In this document: piece by piece, positions 7,659 to 16,375 of the stretch
Layout of the letters: each line of letters starts with the position of its first letter
Position numbering within the stretch: position 1 is the first letter of the stretch
Source of the DNA: Rickettsiales bacterium Ac37b
Lineage (GTDB): Bacteria > Pseudomonadota > Alphaproteobacteria > Rickettsiales > Arcanibacteraceae
Length of the DNA: 47,058 bases
Assembly (NCBI GenBank): GCA_000746585.2
Contig: CP009218.1
Coordinates: forward strand, 1 to 47,058
Reading direction: 5' to 3'
Position numbers and translations under genes: made by a program
The notes under the pieces: model-generated
Database searches by the model: none
Seen by the model: only the letters and a program-made list of their open reading frames with translations
What the model was told of the DNA's origin: nothing

Positions 7659-7812
7659 GACATACATGATTTAATGTAAAAAATATCAGAATAGAGTTAA
7701 TTTTATTATTATTGGACATGTCTGCAAAAAGGTCTAGATATTATATTGACATAAATATGAGATAATAGTATTTTCAAAACCTGACATTAAATCAGACTAT
7801 AGGATATGAAAT

Positions 7813-8373
7813 ATGGAAGGAAAAAAAATTGGCTACATTAGGGTAAGTAGTCATGATCAAAATAGTGATCGTCAGTTAGAAAGTATTAAATTAGATAAAA
7901 TATTTATTGATAAGGTGTCTGGTAAAAACACTGATCGTGTACAATTAAAACTTTTATTAGATTATGCAAGGGAAGGTGATACTGTCATAGTCCATAGTAT
8001 GGATAGGTTAGCTCGCAATTTAGATGATTTAAGGCAATTAGTCCAAAGTTTAACCAGTCAAAATATTAAGATACAGTTTATTAAAGAGAATTTAGTATTT
8101 ACCGGAGATGATTCTCCAATGTCTAATTTATTATTATCGGTAATGGGTGCATTTGCAGAATTTGAAAGAGCTTTAATTAGAGAAAGACAAAGAGAAGGAA
8201 TTGAGCTTGCTAAACAAAAAGGTTTATATAAAGGAAGAAAAAGCAAATTAAATGACCTTCAAATACAACAAATAAAGGAAAAGTTAGATTTAGGGATTCC
8301 AAAATCTCGTATTGCTAGAGAATATAGCATTACTAGAGAAACTCTTTATCAATATTTAAAAAAAGATATTTAA
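7813..8373 (+). CDS. Serine recombinase (resolvase/invertase family), second intact copy
   Basis: A 186-residue small serine recombinase. KIGYIRVSSHDQN places the nucleophile at Ser12, SMDRLARNLDDLRQLV carries the conserved arginines, and MGAFAEFERALIRERQREGI is the E-helix region. A C-terminal HTH (KSRIAREYSITRETLYQYL) closes the protein. It is only distantly similar to the recombinase at 3173, so the two were probably acquired separately. A perfect palindrome lies upstream at 7637-7658. The gene is convergent with the Rpn gene at 8490, and a 14-bp palindrome (ATTCAGTACTGAAT, 8434-8447) sits in the gap between them. Confidence 0.9.
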   Translation: MEGKKIGYIRVSSHDQNSDRQLESIKLDKIFIDKVSGKNTDRVQLKLLLDYAREGDTVIVHSMDRLARNLDDLRQLVQSLTSQNIKIQFIKENLVFTGDDSPMSNLLLSVMGAFAEFERALIRERQREGIELAKQKGLYKGRKSKLNDLQIQQIKEKLDLGIPKSRIAREYSITRETLYQYLKKDI

Positions 8374-8489
8374 TAATTTAGTATTGTACCTTAAGAAACC
8401 AGATGAGATCTAGGCCCTTCGCAAGAGCCTTTAATTCAGTACTGAATACAATGCTACTAGATATAAAAACAAGGGAAGGGGAGCAAGAA

Positions 8490-9410
8490 TTAAATATCTC
8501 CCTCAAGATTAAGTAGTTCGGAAAGAGAAAGACCAGTTACTTCAGAAATTGTTGTTTTATCGATATTTTTCCTAAGCATATTCAGAGCTACCAGGCGCAT
8601 ACCTTTCTTAACTCCTTTCTTAACTCCTTTCTCAATTCCTTTCTCAACTCCTTGTTGCAACCAATGTTCTGCAAGAGTTCCCATAGCTTTATCCTTATCT
8701 ATTAAAGTTTCTTCTATAAATTTTTCTATTTTTTCTACATTATCCGTATTTACTATACTAACATATTTTAATAATGTCATCAATATTTCTATATCTAATA
8801 CTTCAAGTCTTTGTAATTCCTTAGAGATATCTGATAACACTGGGTATATATCAGAAGTAAAGATATTTTTCAGTAAAAACTCCATTAAACCACTTAAAAG
8901 AGACTCTTTTAAAGATTCATTATCAGCTAACGTTAAATCTATAAGATTACATGGGTTAATTAGCATTTCTTTTGCTAATTCTCTTTGATTTTCTTCAAAT
9001 AACTCAATAAGATTAGTAGGAGCATTATATGGTCTTTTGCCTGCGTATAACACTACAGAATAAATAACAGGTAATTTATTATGGTTCTTAAAATATTCTG
9101 TCATTATTTTATAGGTATAATCAAGCATCCTAAGAGGCATAGTTTTATCTATGGTAGACTGATGCTCCACATGTAATCTTAAGAAACCTTCACTACCTGC
9201 TATCTTAGTTTTAAACAATAAATCTACTTCTTTCCTTTTTAAATCACTATTAAAGTATGTTTCTTTACAAGGTTCTAGGTAATCTAAATCTACAGCCTTC
9301 TTGATATGCTCAGGAAGTCTACGCTCAAAGAAATCCCTAGCAACTTTAGTATGACTCATCATAGACTTAATATAACTATCATGAGGTTGGTCTCTTTTAT
9401 TATCTAGCAT
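8490..9410 (-). CDS. Rpn-family recombination-promoting nuclease / putative transposase
   Basis: A 306-residue member of the Rpn (Transposase_31) family of PD-(D/E)XK nucleases. The N-terminus (HDSYIKSMMSHTKVARDFFE) is typical. The nuclease core shows EVDLLFKTKI, then FLRLHVEHQST, where the acidic residue and the E.Q pair are the expected metal ligands. Next comes the family motif LPVIYSVVLYAGKRPYN. The C-terminal tail has the family's variable G(V/I)EKG repeats, encoded by four tandem 12-bp repeats. Family members promote RecA-independent recombination, and some act in phage defence. It overlaps the 3' end of the upstream WGR gene's transcript by seven bases. Confidence 0.88.
   Translation of the reverse strand: MLDNKRDQPHDSYIKSMMSHTKVARDFFERRLPEHIKKAVDLDYLEPCKETYFNSDLKRKEVDLLFKTKIAGSEGFLRLHVEHQSTIDKTMPLRMLDYTYKIMTEYFKNHNKLPVIYSVVLYAGKRPYNAPTNLIELFEENQRELAKEMLINPCNLIDLTLADNESLKESLLSGLMEFLLKNIFTSDIYPVLSDISKELQRLEVLDIEILMTLLKYVSIVNTDNVEKIEKFIEETLIDKDKAMGTLAEHWLQQGVEKGIEKGVKKGVKKGMRLVALNMLRKNIDKTTISEVTGLSLSELLNLEGDI
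8607..8654. repeat. Four tandem 12-bp repeats inside the Rpn gene
   Basis: Units CTTAACTCCTTT (twice), CTCAATTCCTTT and CTCAACTCCTTG run head to tail at 8607, 8619, 8631 and 8643. They encode the repeated GVKKG/GIEKG/GVEKG tail. In-frame 12-bp repeats can change copy number without breaking the gene. Confidence 0.8.
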
Positions 9411-9757
9411 GAATGTTCACTTAAGTTAATATGTCTATTGTTAATATTAGCTAAACTATAGCCATGTTTTAACCTAGTATTAATAATAGATTTAAGGGTG
9501 CTTGGCAAGTTAGAAGGTAAGGTATACTCAGATTTAGCCCCACCTCTTTTATTAAATAATCCACCCCAATTCTTAGTAATGATGAGTTCACCAAAAAGAT
9601 TATAGTGAATGTATAAATTATAATATCTATTATTAGAAATAAATCTGAGTAGGGAAGGGGGAGAACTTAAGTTTATACCATCTAAGATTCTATCCACTGA
9701 TTTTGTGGATGAAGATGTTGAAGTTTTAGTTGATGGTTTTTTAAGAATCTTTTTCAT
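9404..9757 (-). CDS. WGR-domain protein
   Basis: A 117-residue protein from ATG 9757. The longer frame upstream would add a hydrophobic leader with no ribosome-binding site, so it was not used. After a Ser/Thr/Lys-rich N-terminus, residues about 36-105 resemble a WGR domain: NNRYYNLYIHYNLFGELIIT, then KNWGGLFNKRGGAKSEY and LKSIINTRLKHGYSL. The WGR triad reads WGG here. WGR domains bind nucleic acid and occur in PARPs, MolR-like proteins and small Rickettsia proteins. Its stop overlaps the ATG of the Rpn nuclease, suggesting coupled translation and a functional link, which is inference. Confidence 0.65.
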   Translation of the reverse strand: MKKILKKPSTKTSTSSSTKSVDRILDGINLSSPPSLLRFISNNRYYNLYIHYNLFGELIITKNWGGLFNKRGGAKSEYTLPSNLPSTLKSIINTRLKHGYSLANINNRHINLSEHSC

Positions 9758-9882
9758 GTAATAAACTATATAAGTAATATCTTCAATTGCCAGATAGGCT
9801 ATTATAAAATAGATAAAGAGTTGAATATAAATATACAATTAAAGAAAGTCAAATTGATGACAGCATAGCTGTTTTAGTTAGC

Positions 9883-9956
9883 ACAAATTTAAAAATTTGT
9901 TGTCACACCAATCGCACCCCTGGTGCATCGCCTTCTAAGTTAAGAATTATAAGGCG
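9883..9956. repeat. Cluster of short hairpins in non-coding DNA
   Basis: ACAAATTT/AAATTTGT (9883-9900) is a hairpin with a two-base loop. CACCA/TGGTG follows, and CGCCTT (9929-9934) pairs with AAGGCG (9951-9956). Part of the sequence is GC-rich against an AT-rich background. The full gap 9839-10194 shows no convincing gene. It may be a terminator region, a palindromic repeat element or an origin-like segment at the downstream end of the tra operon. Confidence 0.45.
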
Positions 9957-9963
9957 TTGAGTT

Positions 9964-10070
9964 AGACATCTTATTGACGTCAGTAAAATCAAAATATAGA
10001 CGTCTTGCTGACGTCATAGGTTTGTAACCTCTAAAATAAAAGGATTATAGTAGACGTCTTAATGACATCT
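9964..10070. repeat. Three copies of a 19-bp GACGTC repeat
   Basis: Direct copies at 9964-9982, 9998-10016 and 10052-10070 share the pattern AGACRTCTTNNTGACRTCW. Each copy carries two GACGTC-like sequences that are self-complementary and can also pair with each other, so each can form a hairpin. Spacing between starts is 34 and 54 bases. They lie about 125 bases beyond the last gene of the tra operon. A protein-binding array is likely; its role is unknown. Confidence 0.6.
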
Positions 10071-10194
10071 AGAAAAGTTTAATAATATTGTTTTCTTATA
10101 CTCTTGTTGCTTTGGTTAATTATAAAAAATATTTTTAGAAAACAAAATAAGAAAGGTATTTTTGCAACCATAACTTAGGAAGATGTTAGCATAC

Positions 10195-10410
10195 TTAATC
10201 AATTTTAGTAGAACGATATATATTTCCTGGATAATTAGAATATGATGGATCATATATGTGGTCTGCTGTTTCATGAGGAACATGAATTTTGTATTTATAA
10301 TGCATAAATAATAAGACAGGTAAAATAATAAAAGATATAAATTTATAATCCGAAACAAATGCAAAAGCAGCAATTGCAGATAGTAAATCAAAAATAATTT
10401 TTTTATACAT
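10195..10410 (-). CDS. Small membrane protein downstream of traI
   Basis: A 71-residue protein starting nine bases after the traI stop, so probably the last gene of the transfer operon. It has two closely spaced hydrophobic segments (about residues 5-19 and 23-36) and a polar tail with HVPHETADHIYDP. No family was recognised. An overlapping frame (10116-10391) was considered less likely because it starts inside this gene and has skewed composition. Confidence 0.5.
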   Translation of the reverse strand: MYKKIIFDLLSAIAAFAFVSDYKFISFIILPVLLFMHYKYKIHVPHETADHIYDPSYSNYPGNIYRSTKID

Positions 10411-10419
10411 AAATACTAC

Positions 10420-13335
10420 TTACACAGATTGTAATTCTTTTACCTGATTTATTTTATTATTATTCGGTGTTTCTTGCAAGTTATTTGCTCTATCTAGCGT
10501 TTTATCAGTTTTAATACCTGCACTAAATTCTATAGCTGATGTTTCTTTACCATTATTACTTACTAGATATTGCTGTAGTTTGTTTTTATCTTCTACAATT
10601 GCAGTAAACTTACTTTGGTGCCTTGAGGTGGCTACTAGCCACATCTTTTGATTACTGAGCAATTTGTTGTTATTAATTGCCGCAATAGTATTTTGTACTG
10701 TCTTACCTTGTGAGCAATGTACAGTTACTGCATAACCATAATCTATATGTTTAAGATGCTCTAATTGTATAGTCTTAGTTGTACCATCTTCTAGTCTTAA
10801 AGTAGCTTTTTTACTGTCCAGGTTCTGTATTATGCCAGTTTCAGAGTTAATTAAACCATGTATTTTATTATTTTTAGTAAAGACTATTTTTAATCCCTTA
10901 TATAGCTTTATATCACGCTCATAAAATACTTCCATTTTATTAGAATAATCAACGTTCTTCTTTAAGTTAAAAACAATACTCTTACCTTCTTTTTCTAAGA
11001 TTAGGCTGTTACTAATCTCATTAATATCCTTGATTTTAAGATAATCACCTTTAGCAATGCCATTGCTATATCTGGCATTAAACTTTATTACCTCTCCTTT
11101 TTTAAAGGCAGGAGCAAAGCTATAATCAGCTGTAGTCATATCTTGGTTTCTATAGGTAGTAAATATATAATCCTTGTTATCTATTTTACTTAGCTCATTC
11201 AATTGTTTAAGGTTATTTACTATATTTTCATTGATTTTATCTCTAAGTATTCTTGTTGGAGATATAATTAAAGTCTTATCACGTTTTAACTTACTATAAG
11301 ACAGATATAAAGCAGTAGAAGATTCAACCATCTTATTTAATTTCTTGCTAACTTGCTTAATATTATCTTTATGTATATCAAGGCTTTTAACTATATCACC
11401 TTTACTAGTAGCAAGTACTGCTTCTTTATGAGAATTGTCTTTTTGTCTTACAATCTGATCTAACTTTACAGGTTTTAGTATATTTAGCATTTGCTCAAAA
11501 GGTTTACCAGCTTCTACAGAGCCAAGCTGTTTGGTATCACCAGTCATAACTAACCTAAAACCAAACATCTCCTGTAGCTTTAATAATCTAAACATAGTAT
11601 TTGTGGAAATAAGGGATGCTTCATCTATAAATATAATAGTTTTTTTATACTCTCTTTTCATAGCAGGGAGAGATTCTTTCCCTCTGCCTTCAATAAAACC
11701 TTGATATTTAGCTAAAAAACTATGTAAAGTTTTAGCTTCTACCTTAGCAGATTCACTTAAAGTCTTAGCTGCAGAAGCTGTAGGTGCAGATCCTTTAAAC
11801 TTTTCTCCAAGACCAATTAAACTTATTACTTTCCTGCCTGAGATATCACGAATAGCATTAAGTACAGTAGATTTACCAACTCCCGGTAATCCTTCCATAG
11901 TTACTATTTTATCTGAAGAAGTCATAATATGTTTAATAGCAGTTTTTTGCTGATCATTTACTTTAAAGGTTTGATTCTTGGCTAATTCTCTTTTTGTAAA
12001 TTTATCTAAATGTTTATTAAAACACTTATCTTTAACTATAGATTTTGAAGAACAGATAGCATTTTCTGCACATTTAAGTATTATGTTTTCCTTATCAAAT
12101 AGTTCCCTGGTAGTTAGCATATTATCTTTAGCTATTAAGAACCCTGATTTTGTAAATTCATCTATTTCATATACAATATCTTGGACCCTAAAAGAACCAA
12201 TACTATATTTAAGACATTTTTCTTCAAGTTCATTTCTTGTAAACACAGACTTATAATAGGAAACATCTTTTATACATAACAGAGCTAAGTCTCTTATATC
12301 AATCGCTGCAGTTTTTTGATCTGCTGTATCTAATGGTAAACTATATCTATTACTCAATTTCTGAATAACATTACTAATACCCTCTTTTAACTTAGATAGA
12401 TTATTAACGTTTTTACTATATTCTTTATTATGGTTATTCACTTTAGTTTGGTTAATATCATTCTGTACTTTTTGTGCAGTTTCATTCCAAAGAGATTTAA
12501 GACTTGATTCATCTATTTGCTCTTTGGCTTTTCTAGAGTGAATAACTACCTTATCTCTTCCTTCTTTAGTTTTAATATCTCGGAGTTTACATATTTCATC
12601 GATATCCTTGCGTCTAGTAGAAAAGGCCTCTATAAGTTTAGGATCAACGTGTGATAGCTCAAAAGAACTACTACCATCAGAAAGCATATTAGTATTTATC
12701 TGGTATCCAAGCTTTTTAGTCTCAATTGCCAGCTCATTTCTAAAGACCTGCCCAAGTAATTTAACTTTCTTAAATAGTATATCTGTATTAATACTACGGT
12801 ACTTATCATCTGAGCATTTAGCTACATTTGCAAGGAAAGTATGAATATGAGCTTGTGGTTCTAAGTTACGGTTTGTTGTATGTAGGAAACCAGCAAATGT
12901 TAGTTTATTAATCTTTTCTCTTTCTTTTCCACCTTGACCTCTGCGAACAATAACATAGCCTTGCTTTTCTATATAACTTAAAGTTTTATCGACGCTATTA
13001 AGTAAAGCATGCTCCAAGGATTTTCTTTTCTCAGGACTTGCAAAAACTAACATCTCAATAGAAAAGCTCTTAGGAGCAGAAAAAGTCAGATCCACACCAG
13101 GCCTATGCTCAATACCTTCTTTGGTTTTTCTACCAAGTACTTGACCACCTGGTAATATACCTTTTAGTAAGTTATTGAAGGATTTATCAATCTTAGCAGT
13201 AAAGTTACCATTTAGCCCAAAATCCTTAGCACCACTTCCAAGCCAAATACCTTCTCCCTCACTGCCATAGTAATCGCCTTGACTATAATATTTACTAGCT
13301 GCACCTGCACTACTAAAAGCTTTGACCGAAAGCAT
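10420..13335 (-). CDS. traI: MobF-family conjugative relaxase-helicase (TrwC/TraI type)
   Basis: A 971-residue protein that would nick oriT, stay attached to the transferred strand and unwind it. The N-terminal relaxase domain has tyrosine pairs at 16-17 and 22-23 (KYYSQGDYYG), RPGVDLTFSAPKS near 78-90, and the metal-binding histidines at 152, 163 and 165 (PQAHIHTFLANV). The helicase domain begins near residue 455, with Walker A GLPGVGKST (482-490), Walker B IIFIDEAS and YAVTVHCSQGKT near the C-terminus. The length matches TrwC of R388 (about 970) rather than F TraI (about 1750), so the F-specific C-terminus is absent. A 33-bp palindrome lies just upstream. Confidence 0.93.
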   Translation of the reverse strand: MLSVKAFSSAGAASKYYSQGDYYGSEGEGIWLGSGAKDFGLNGNFTAKIDKSFNNLLKGILPGGQVLGRKTKEGIEHRPGVDLTFSAPKSFSIEMLVFASPEKRKSLEHALLNSVDKTLSYIEKQGYVIVRRGQGGKEREKINKLTFAGFLHTTNRNLEPQAHIHTFLANVAKCSDDKYRSINTDILFKKVKLLGQVFRNELAIETKKLGYQINTNMLSDGSSSFELSHVDPKLIEAFSTRRKDIDEICKLRDIKTKEGRDKVVIHSRKAKEQIDESSLKSLWNETAQKVQNDINQTKVNNHNKEYSKNVNNLSKLKEGISNVIQKLSNRYSLPLDTADQKTAAIDIRDLALLCIKDVSYYKSVFTRNELEEKCLKYSIGSFRVQDIVYEIDEFTKSGFLIAKDNMLTTRELFDKENIILKCAENAICSSKSIVKDKCFNKHLDKFTKRELAKNQTFKVNDQQKTAIKHIMTSSDKIVTMEGLPGVGKSTVLNAIRDISGRKVISLIGLGEKFKGSAPTASAAKTLSESAKVEAKTLHSFLAKYQGFIEGRGKESLPAMKREYKKTIIFIDEASLISTNTMFRLLKLQEMFGFRLVMTGDTKQLGSVEAGKPFEQMLNILKPVKLDQIVRQKDNSHKEAVLATSKGDIVKSLDIHKDNIKQVSKKLNKMVESSTALYLSYSKLKRDKTLIISPTRILRDKINENIVNNLKQLNELSKIDNKDYIFTTYRNQDMTTADYSFAPAFKKGEVIKFNARYSNGIAKGDYLKIKDINEISNSLILEKEGKSIVFNLKKNVDYSNKMEVFYERDIKLYKGLKIVFTKNNKIHGLINSETGIIQNLDSKKATLRLEDGTTKTIQLEHLKHIDYGYAVTVHCSQGKTVQNTIAAINNNKLLSNQKMWLVATSRHQSKFTAIVEDKNKLQQYLVSNNGKETSAIEFSAGIKTDKTLDRANNLQETPNNNKINQVKELQSV

Positions 13336-13357
13336 ATAAATACTATTTTTTTATAAC

Positions 13358-13390
13358 TGCAAATATGTCAACATTGTTGACATAATTGCA
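13358..13390. promoter_or_regulatory. 33-bp palindrome upstream of traI (operator or oriT candidate)
   Basis: TATGTCAACA (13364-13373) and TGTTGACATA (13375-13384) are perfect arms around one base. After one mismatch the pairing resumes with TGCAA/TTGCA, giving 15 paired positions of 16. It fills the 65-base gap between traI and the nuclease gene. The left arm supplies TTGACA on the minus strand, so it could be both the traI promoter -35 and a repressor site. An oriT role is possible for a site beside the relaxase gene, but no nic motif was recognised. Confidence 0.55.
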
Positions 13391-13400
13391 TAATATAAGT

Positions 13401-14444
13401 TTATTCATTTTCTTCTTCCTTAAAAACTCTTAAGTGATGGGCAATCTCTTCAGGAGAAGGTAGTAATCCCTTAAAAGCTTTAGGTAATGACTCTTCAGTT
13501 GTATAAGTTGCAACTCCCATTGGTTTATTGACATCCCTTAAAGTATACTCAACCATAGTCCTACTTTTTTCTTCACATACGATAATTCCTATAGAAGGAT
13601 TCTCATCGTCTAACCTTACTAGATCATCTAATGCAGATAAATAAAACTGCATTTTACCTAAATATTCAGGCTTAAATTCTTTTCTCTTTAATTCTATAGC
13701 AACTAAACAGCGTAATTTACGATGATATAGAAGTAGATCTATGAAAAACTCCTTATCATCTACCTCAATACGATATTGACTCCCGACAAAGGTAAAATAA
13801 TGTCCCATCTCAGTTAAAAAGCGACGTATATTATTAAGAAGTTCACGTTCTAAATCTCGTTCTGCGTGTTTTTCTCCTAATTCCAAGAAGTCAAAGGAAT
13901 ATTCATCTTTTAATGCAAGCTTTGCTTCCTTGCTCATAACAGGTGAAAGTTTCGTTTCAAAATTGGTTTGATTTAATATAAACTTTTCGTAGGATTGATT
14001 CTTAATAGCTCTCATTAGTGTCTCGCGTGACCATCCGCTTCTTCTGACAATTTGTATGTAATATTCACGCTCTAAATTGTCCTTACATCTTTCAATTATA
14101 ACAAAATTATGGGTCCAAGCAATTTCTCGCGCAGCCTGCGCGAGTTTTGAATCATTATGATATGCTAAATAAAAATTACGCATTCTCCAAAGACTAGTTA
14201 CTGAAAACCCTTGAGTTCCAGGGAACTCTGCTTGTAATTCTTTGGCCAGTAATTCTACAACTGATTTCCCCCAACCTTGTTCAGCCTGTTTCTGAACAAT
14301 AATTTTACCGACTTCCCAGTAGAGACTTATTAGCTCTTTATTCACAGCTTTAAGTGCTGTATATTGTGCACTTTTTACCTTTTCCTTGATTGCAACAAAG
14401 AACTCTGTAAATTGTTTTGTGTCGGTAATTTTATTTTTTGTCAT
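13401..14444 (-). CDS. YhcG/DUF1016 family PD-(D/E)XK nuclease
   Basis: A 347-residue protein from the ATG at 14444, which is preceded by GGAG; an earlier start overlapping the traD stop is possible. The N-terminal domain (KAVNKELISLYWEVGKIIV, GWGKSVVELLAKELQAEFPG, FSVTSLWRMRNFYLAY) is typical of DUF1016_N. The C-terminal domain has FFIDLLLYHRKLRCLVAIELK and later SIGIIVCEEKSRTMVEYTL, the PD-(D/E)XK pattern with Asp and ExK. Relatives are predicted nucleases linked to genome maintenance or restriction. Its place between traD and traI means it would be co-expressed with the transfer genes. A GC-rich palindrome lies inside it. Confidence 0.9.
   Translation of the reverse strand: MTKNKITDTKQFTEFFVAIKEKVKSAQYTALKAVNKELISLYWEVGKIIVQKQAEQGWGKSVVELLAKELQAEFPGTQGFSVTSLWRMRNFYLAYHNDSKLAQAAREIAWTHNFVIIERCKDNLEREYYIQIVRRSGWSRETLMRAIKNQSYEKFILNQTNFETKLSPVMSKEAKLALKDEYSFDFLELGEKHAERDLERELLNNIRRFLTEMGHYFTFVGSQYRIEVDDKEFFIDLLLYHRKLRCLVAIELKRKEFKPEYLGKMQFYLSALDDLVRLDDENPSIGIIVCEEKSRTMVEYTLRDVNKPMGVATYTTEESLPKAFKGLLPSPEEIAHHLRVFKEEENE
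14126..14144. repeat. GC-rich palindrome inside the DUF1016 gene
   Basis: CTCGCGCAG (14126-14134) and CTGCGCGAG (14136-14144) form a perfect inverted repeat around one base. It encodes LAQAARE in a gene that is otherwise strongly AT-rich. The local composition differs sharply from its surroundings. Confidence 0.7.
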
Positions 14445-14455
14445 TAAGTACTCCA

Positions 14456-16375
14456 TTAATCCCAATTATTTTCAAGTATTTTAGATTGTTTTTTCTCTTT
14501 ATTAATATCTTTTTTAATTTCTGAAAGTTTTATTTGCTTTTCATTATTACCCTTTTTTTCTTGAGCATTTAGCTCAACCTCAATCTCTTTTCTCTTTTGA
14601 GCTGCCTCAATAAGTTCTTGTTTAAAGAGTTCCATTAACTCACTATTTTCATTATAACTACTAGCAATATTCTCAAATATAGCATTCCTAAACTTAAATT
14701 TAGCCGGCTCAAATCCAGAAAAACTTATATATCCTTCTCCAGATTTAAGCGACATTAGCTCGGATGGTAGTACCACCTTACGTACAGTCTGCCTCTTATT
14801 AACCGATATCCCATCTCGCATCTCATGAGAACCATAAGAATATCCTTCATTCCATTCTTCTATCTCACCTTCACCCAAGGCACTAGAACACCATTCTGCG
14901 CTATGTTTTCCTGCTACTTTCATAAATATCTTATTACTACAGTTATTTGCAATTGATGCTGCTACTTCTTTCGAATATATTTTCTCAATCATCTCTATAT
15001 CTTGAGTACCCAGTACAAAGCATCCTCCATATGACCTAGCACTTGCAAGGCCTTCTTGAAGACCTGCTATGCCTTGATCAAAATATGCAAGCTCATCTAT
15101 AATAAACCAGATCTTTGGTGTATTACTTGATTCTTTTAAGGCTCTTACAGCATTAATGGCTATTCCAACTTGAGAAGATATTAATGGATTAAGATCTTCT
15201 TTTACATCAGACTTTGAGCTGATAAATAAAAAATTATTTTGACTTGAGTCATTTATCCACTCAGTAATAGAGAAGCAATTATCTGATTTCCTATAAAGTT
15301 TAAGTGGTCTTAAATAAGTACTTAATACCATAAGTACTGATAAGGCAGCTTTTTCAATATCTTCATTGATAATCTTAGAAGCTGGAGTTTTCTCAAGTAA
15401 CGTAGATAGAGTACTAAGCTCAGTCTTTAATATCTTATCAGCAAACTCAGACATTGATAAGTTCTCATTAAAATATAGGCTAGCAAGTTCGGCAACTACT
15501 CCCCTTGCTGCTTCAATCCAAATAGGATCACTTTTAGATTCTTTAGGTAGTAACGATTTAGCAATAGTTGAAAATCCTTTTAATGGATTAGTCTCATTAA
15601 ATATCGACCAGTTTCTTCCTCTTTGATCAAGTGGGTTTAGGATAACATCACCTCTTTTTTCTACATAAAAGTTTTTGATAAAATCCCCCTTCATATCAAG
15701 AATAATAGCTTTTTGTTTTCTTTTATGTAGCTGATAGACAAGATCTCTTATAATAGTAGTTTTACCTGCTCCAGAGGAACCAATAATTAACGTATGAGAC
15801 TGTTCTCCGGAACACCATGATTCTTTATTTCCACTAACAGGATAGGGATAATCTGCAAGATTATATGGAATATAACGCTTAAATAATTTATTATGGACTA
15901 GGAGCTTTTTTTTAAGCTCTTTAGGTTTTAAGGGAAAGATTCCTCTTTGCTTATTCACATTTCTCAAATGCTTTCCCTTAAACCAAAAGAAACCTATGGC
16001 ACCTCCAATAACTACTAATACCATAATCAAAGAAAGCATTAGCGATTTACCAAAGGTAAGCTCGAATTTACGAACTACTTCAAGTACATAAGGATCAAAA
16101 TCAAGATTATGTAGAGTAGTAGTCTTCTGATACCCATATTTACTAATATATGTAAAACTACTATCAATGCTGCTAGTTTTAAAAAGATCTCTTTTTATCC
16201 ATGCAAAGCCTATTCTCCATTCATTATGGTTCAAATCCTTATAATAACAGTAAACAAATGATGAAATTATTAAAGCAAGACTTATTCTAGTAAGTACCCT
16301 ACTTACCTGCATAAGCATCCGAAACTTATGGAAAGTTACCTGTCCTCCACGGATAAAATCACTCACTTGCTTCAA
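14456..16375 (-). CDS. traD: Type IV coupling protein TraD
   Basis: A 639-residue VirD4/TraD-family ATPase that links the relaxosome to the transfer channel. Two N-terminal membrane segments (about residues 28-48 and 111-133) flank a short periplasmic loop, as in F TraD. The motor domain has Walker A GSSGAGKTT at 199-207, the motif AIILDMKGDFI, and Walker B IWFIIDELAYFD. The C-terminus is Lys/Glu-rich and likely contacts the relaxosome. The start is a TTG preceded by GAGGG and overlaps the ribbon-helix-helix gene's end by 17 bases. Codons and length look normal for the family. Confidence 0.93.
   Translation of the reverse strand: MKQVSDFIRGGQVTFHKFRMLMQVSRVLTRISLALIISSFVYCYYKDLNHNEWRIGFAWIKRDLFKTSSIDSSFTYISKYGYQKTTTLHNLDFDPYVLEVVRKFELTFGKSLMLSLIMVLVVIGGAIGFFWFKGKHLRNVNKQRGIFPLKPKELKKKLLVHNKLFKRYIPYNLADYPYPVSGNKESWCSGEQSHTLIIGSSGAGKTTIIRDLVYQLHKRKQKAIILDMKGDFIKNFYVEKRGDVILNPLDQRGRNWSIFNETNPLKGFSTIAKSLLPKESKSDPIWIEAARGVVAELASLYFNENLSMSEFADKILKTELSTLSTLLEKTPASKIINEDIEKAALSVLMVLSTYLRPLKLYRKSDNCFSITEWINDSSQNNFLFISSKSDVKEDLNPLISSQVGIAINAVRALKESSNTPKIWFIIDELAYFDQGIAGLQEGLASARSYGGCFVLGTQDIEMIEKIYSKEVAASIANNCSNKIFMKVAGKHSAEWCSSALGEGEIEEWNEGYSYGSHEMRDGISVNKRQTVRKVVLPSELMSLKSGEGYISFSGFEPAKFKFRNAIFENIASSYNENSELMELFKQELIEAAQKRKEIEVELNAQEKKGNNEKQIKLSEIKKDINKEKKQSKILENNWD

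Noticed and set aside
10116-10391. 91-residue hydrophobic frame on the minus strand
   Set aside because: It overlaps the better-placed gene at 10195-10410, which starts nine bases after traI, and its composition looks like a shadow frame.
13358-13390. Definite oriT call
   Set aside because: A palindrome beside the relaxase gene is suggestive, but no nic consensus could be recognised.
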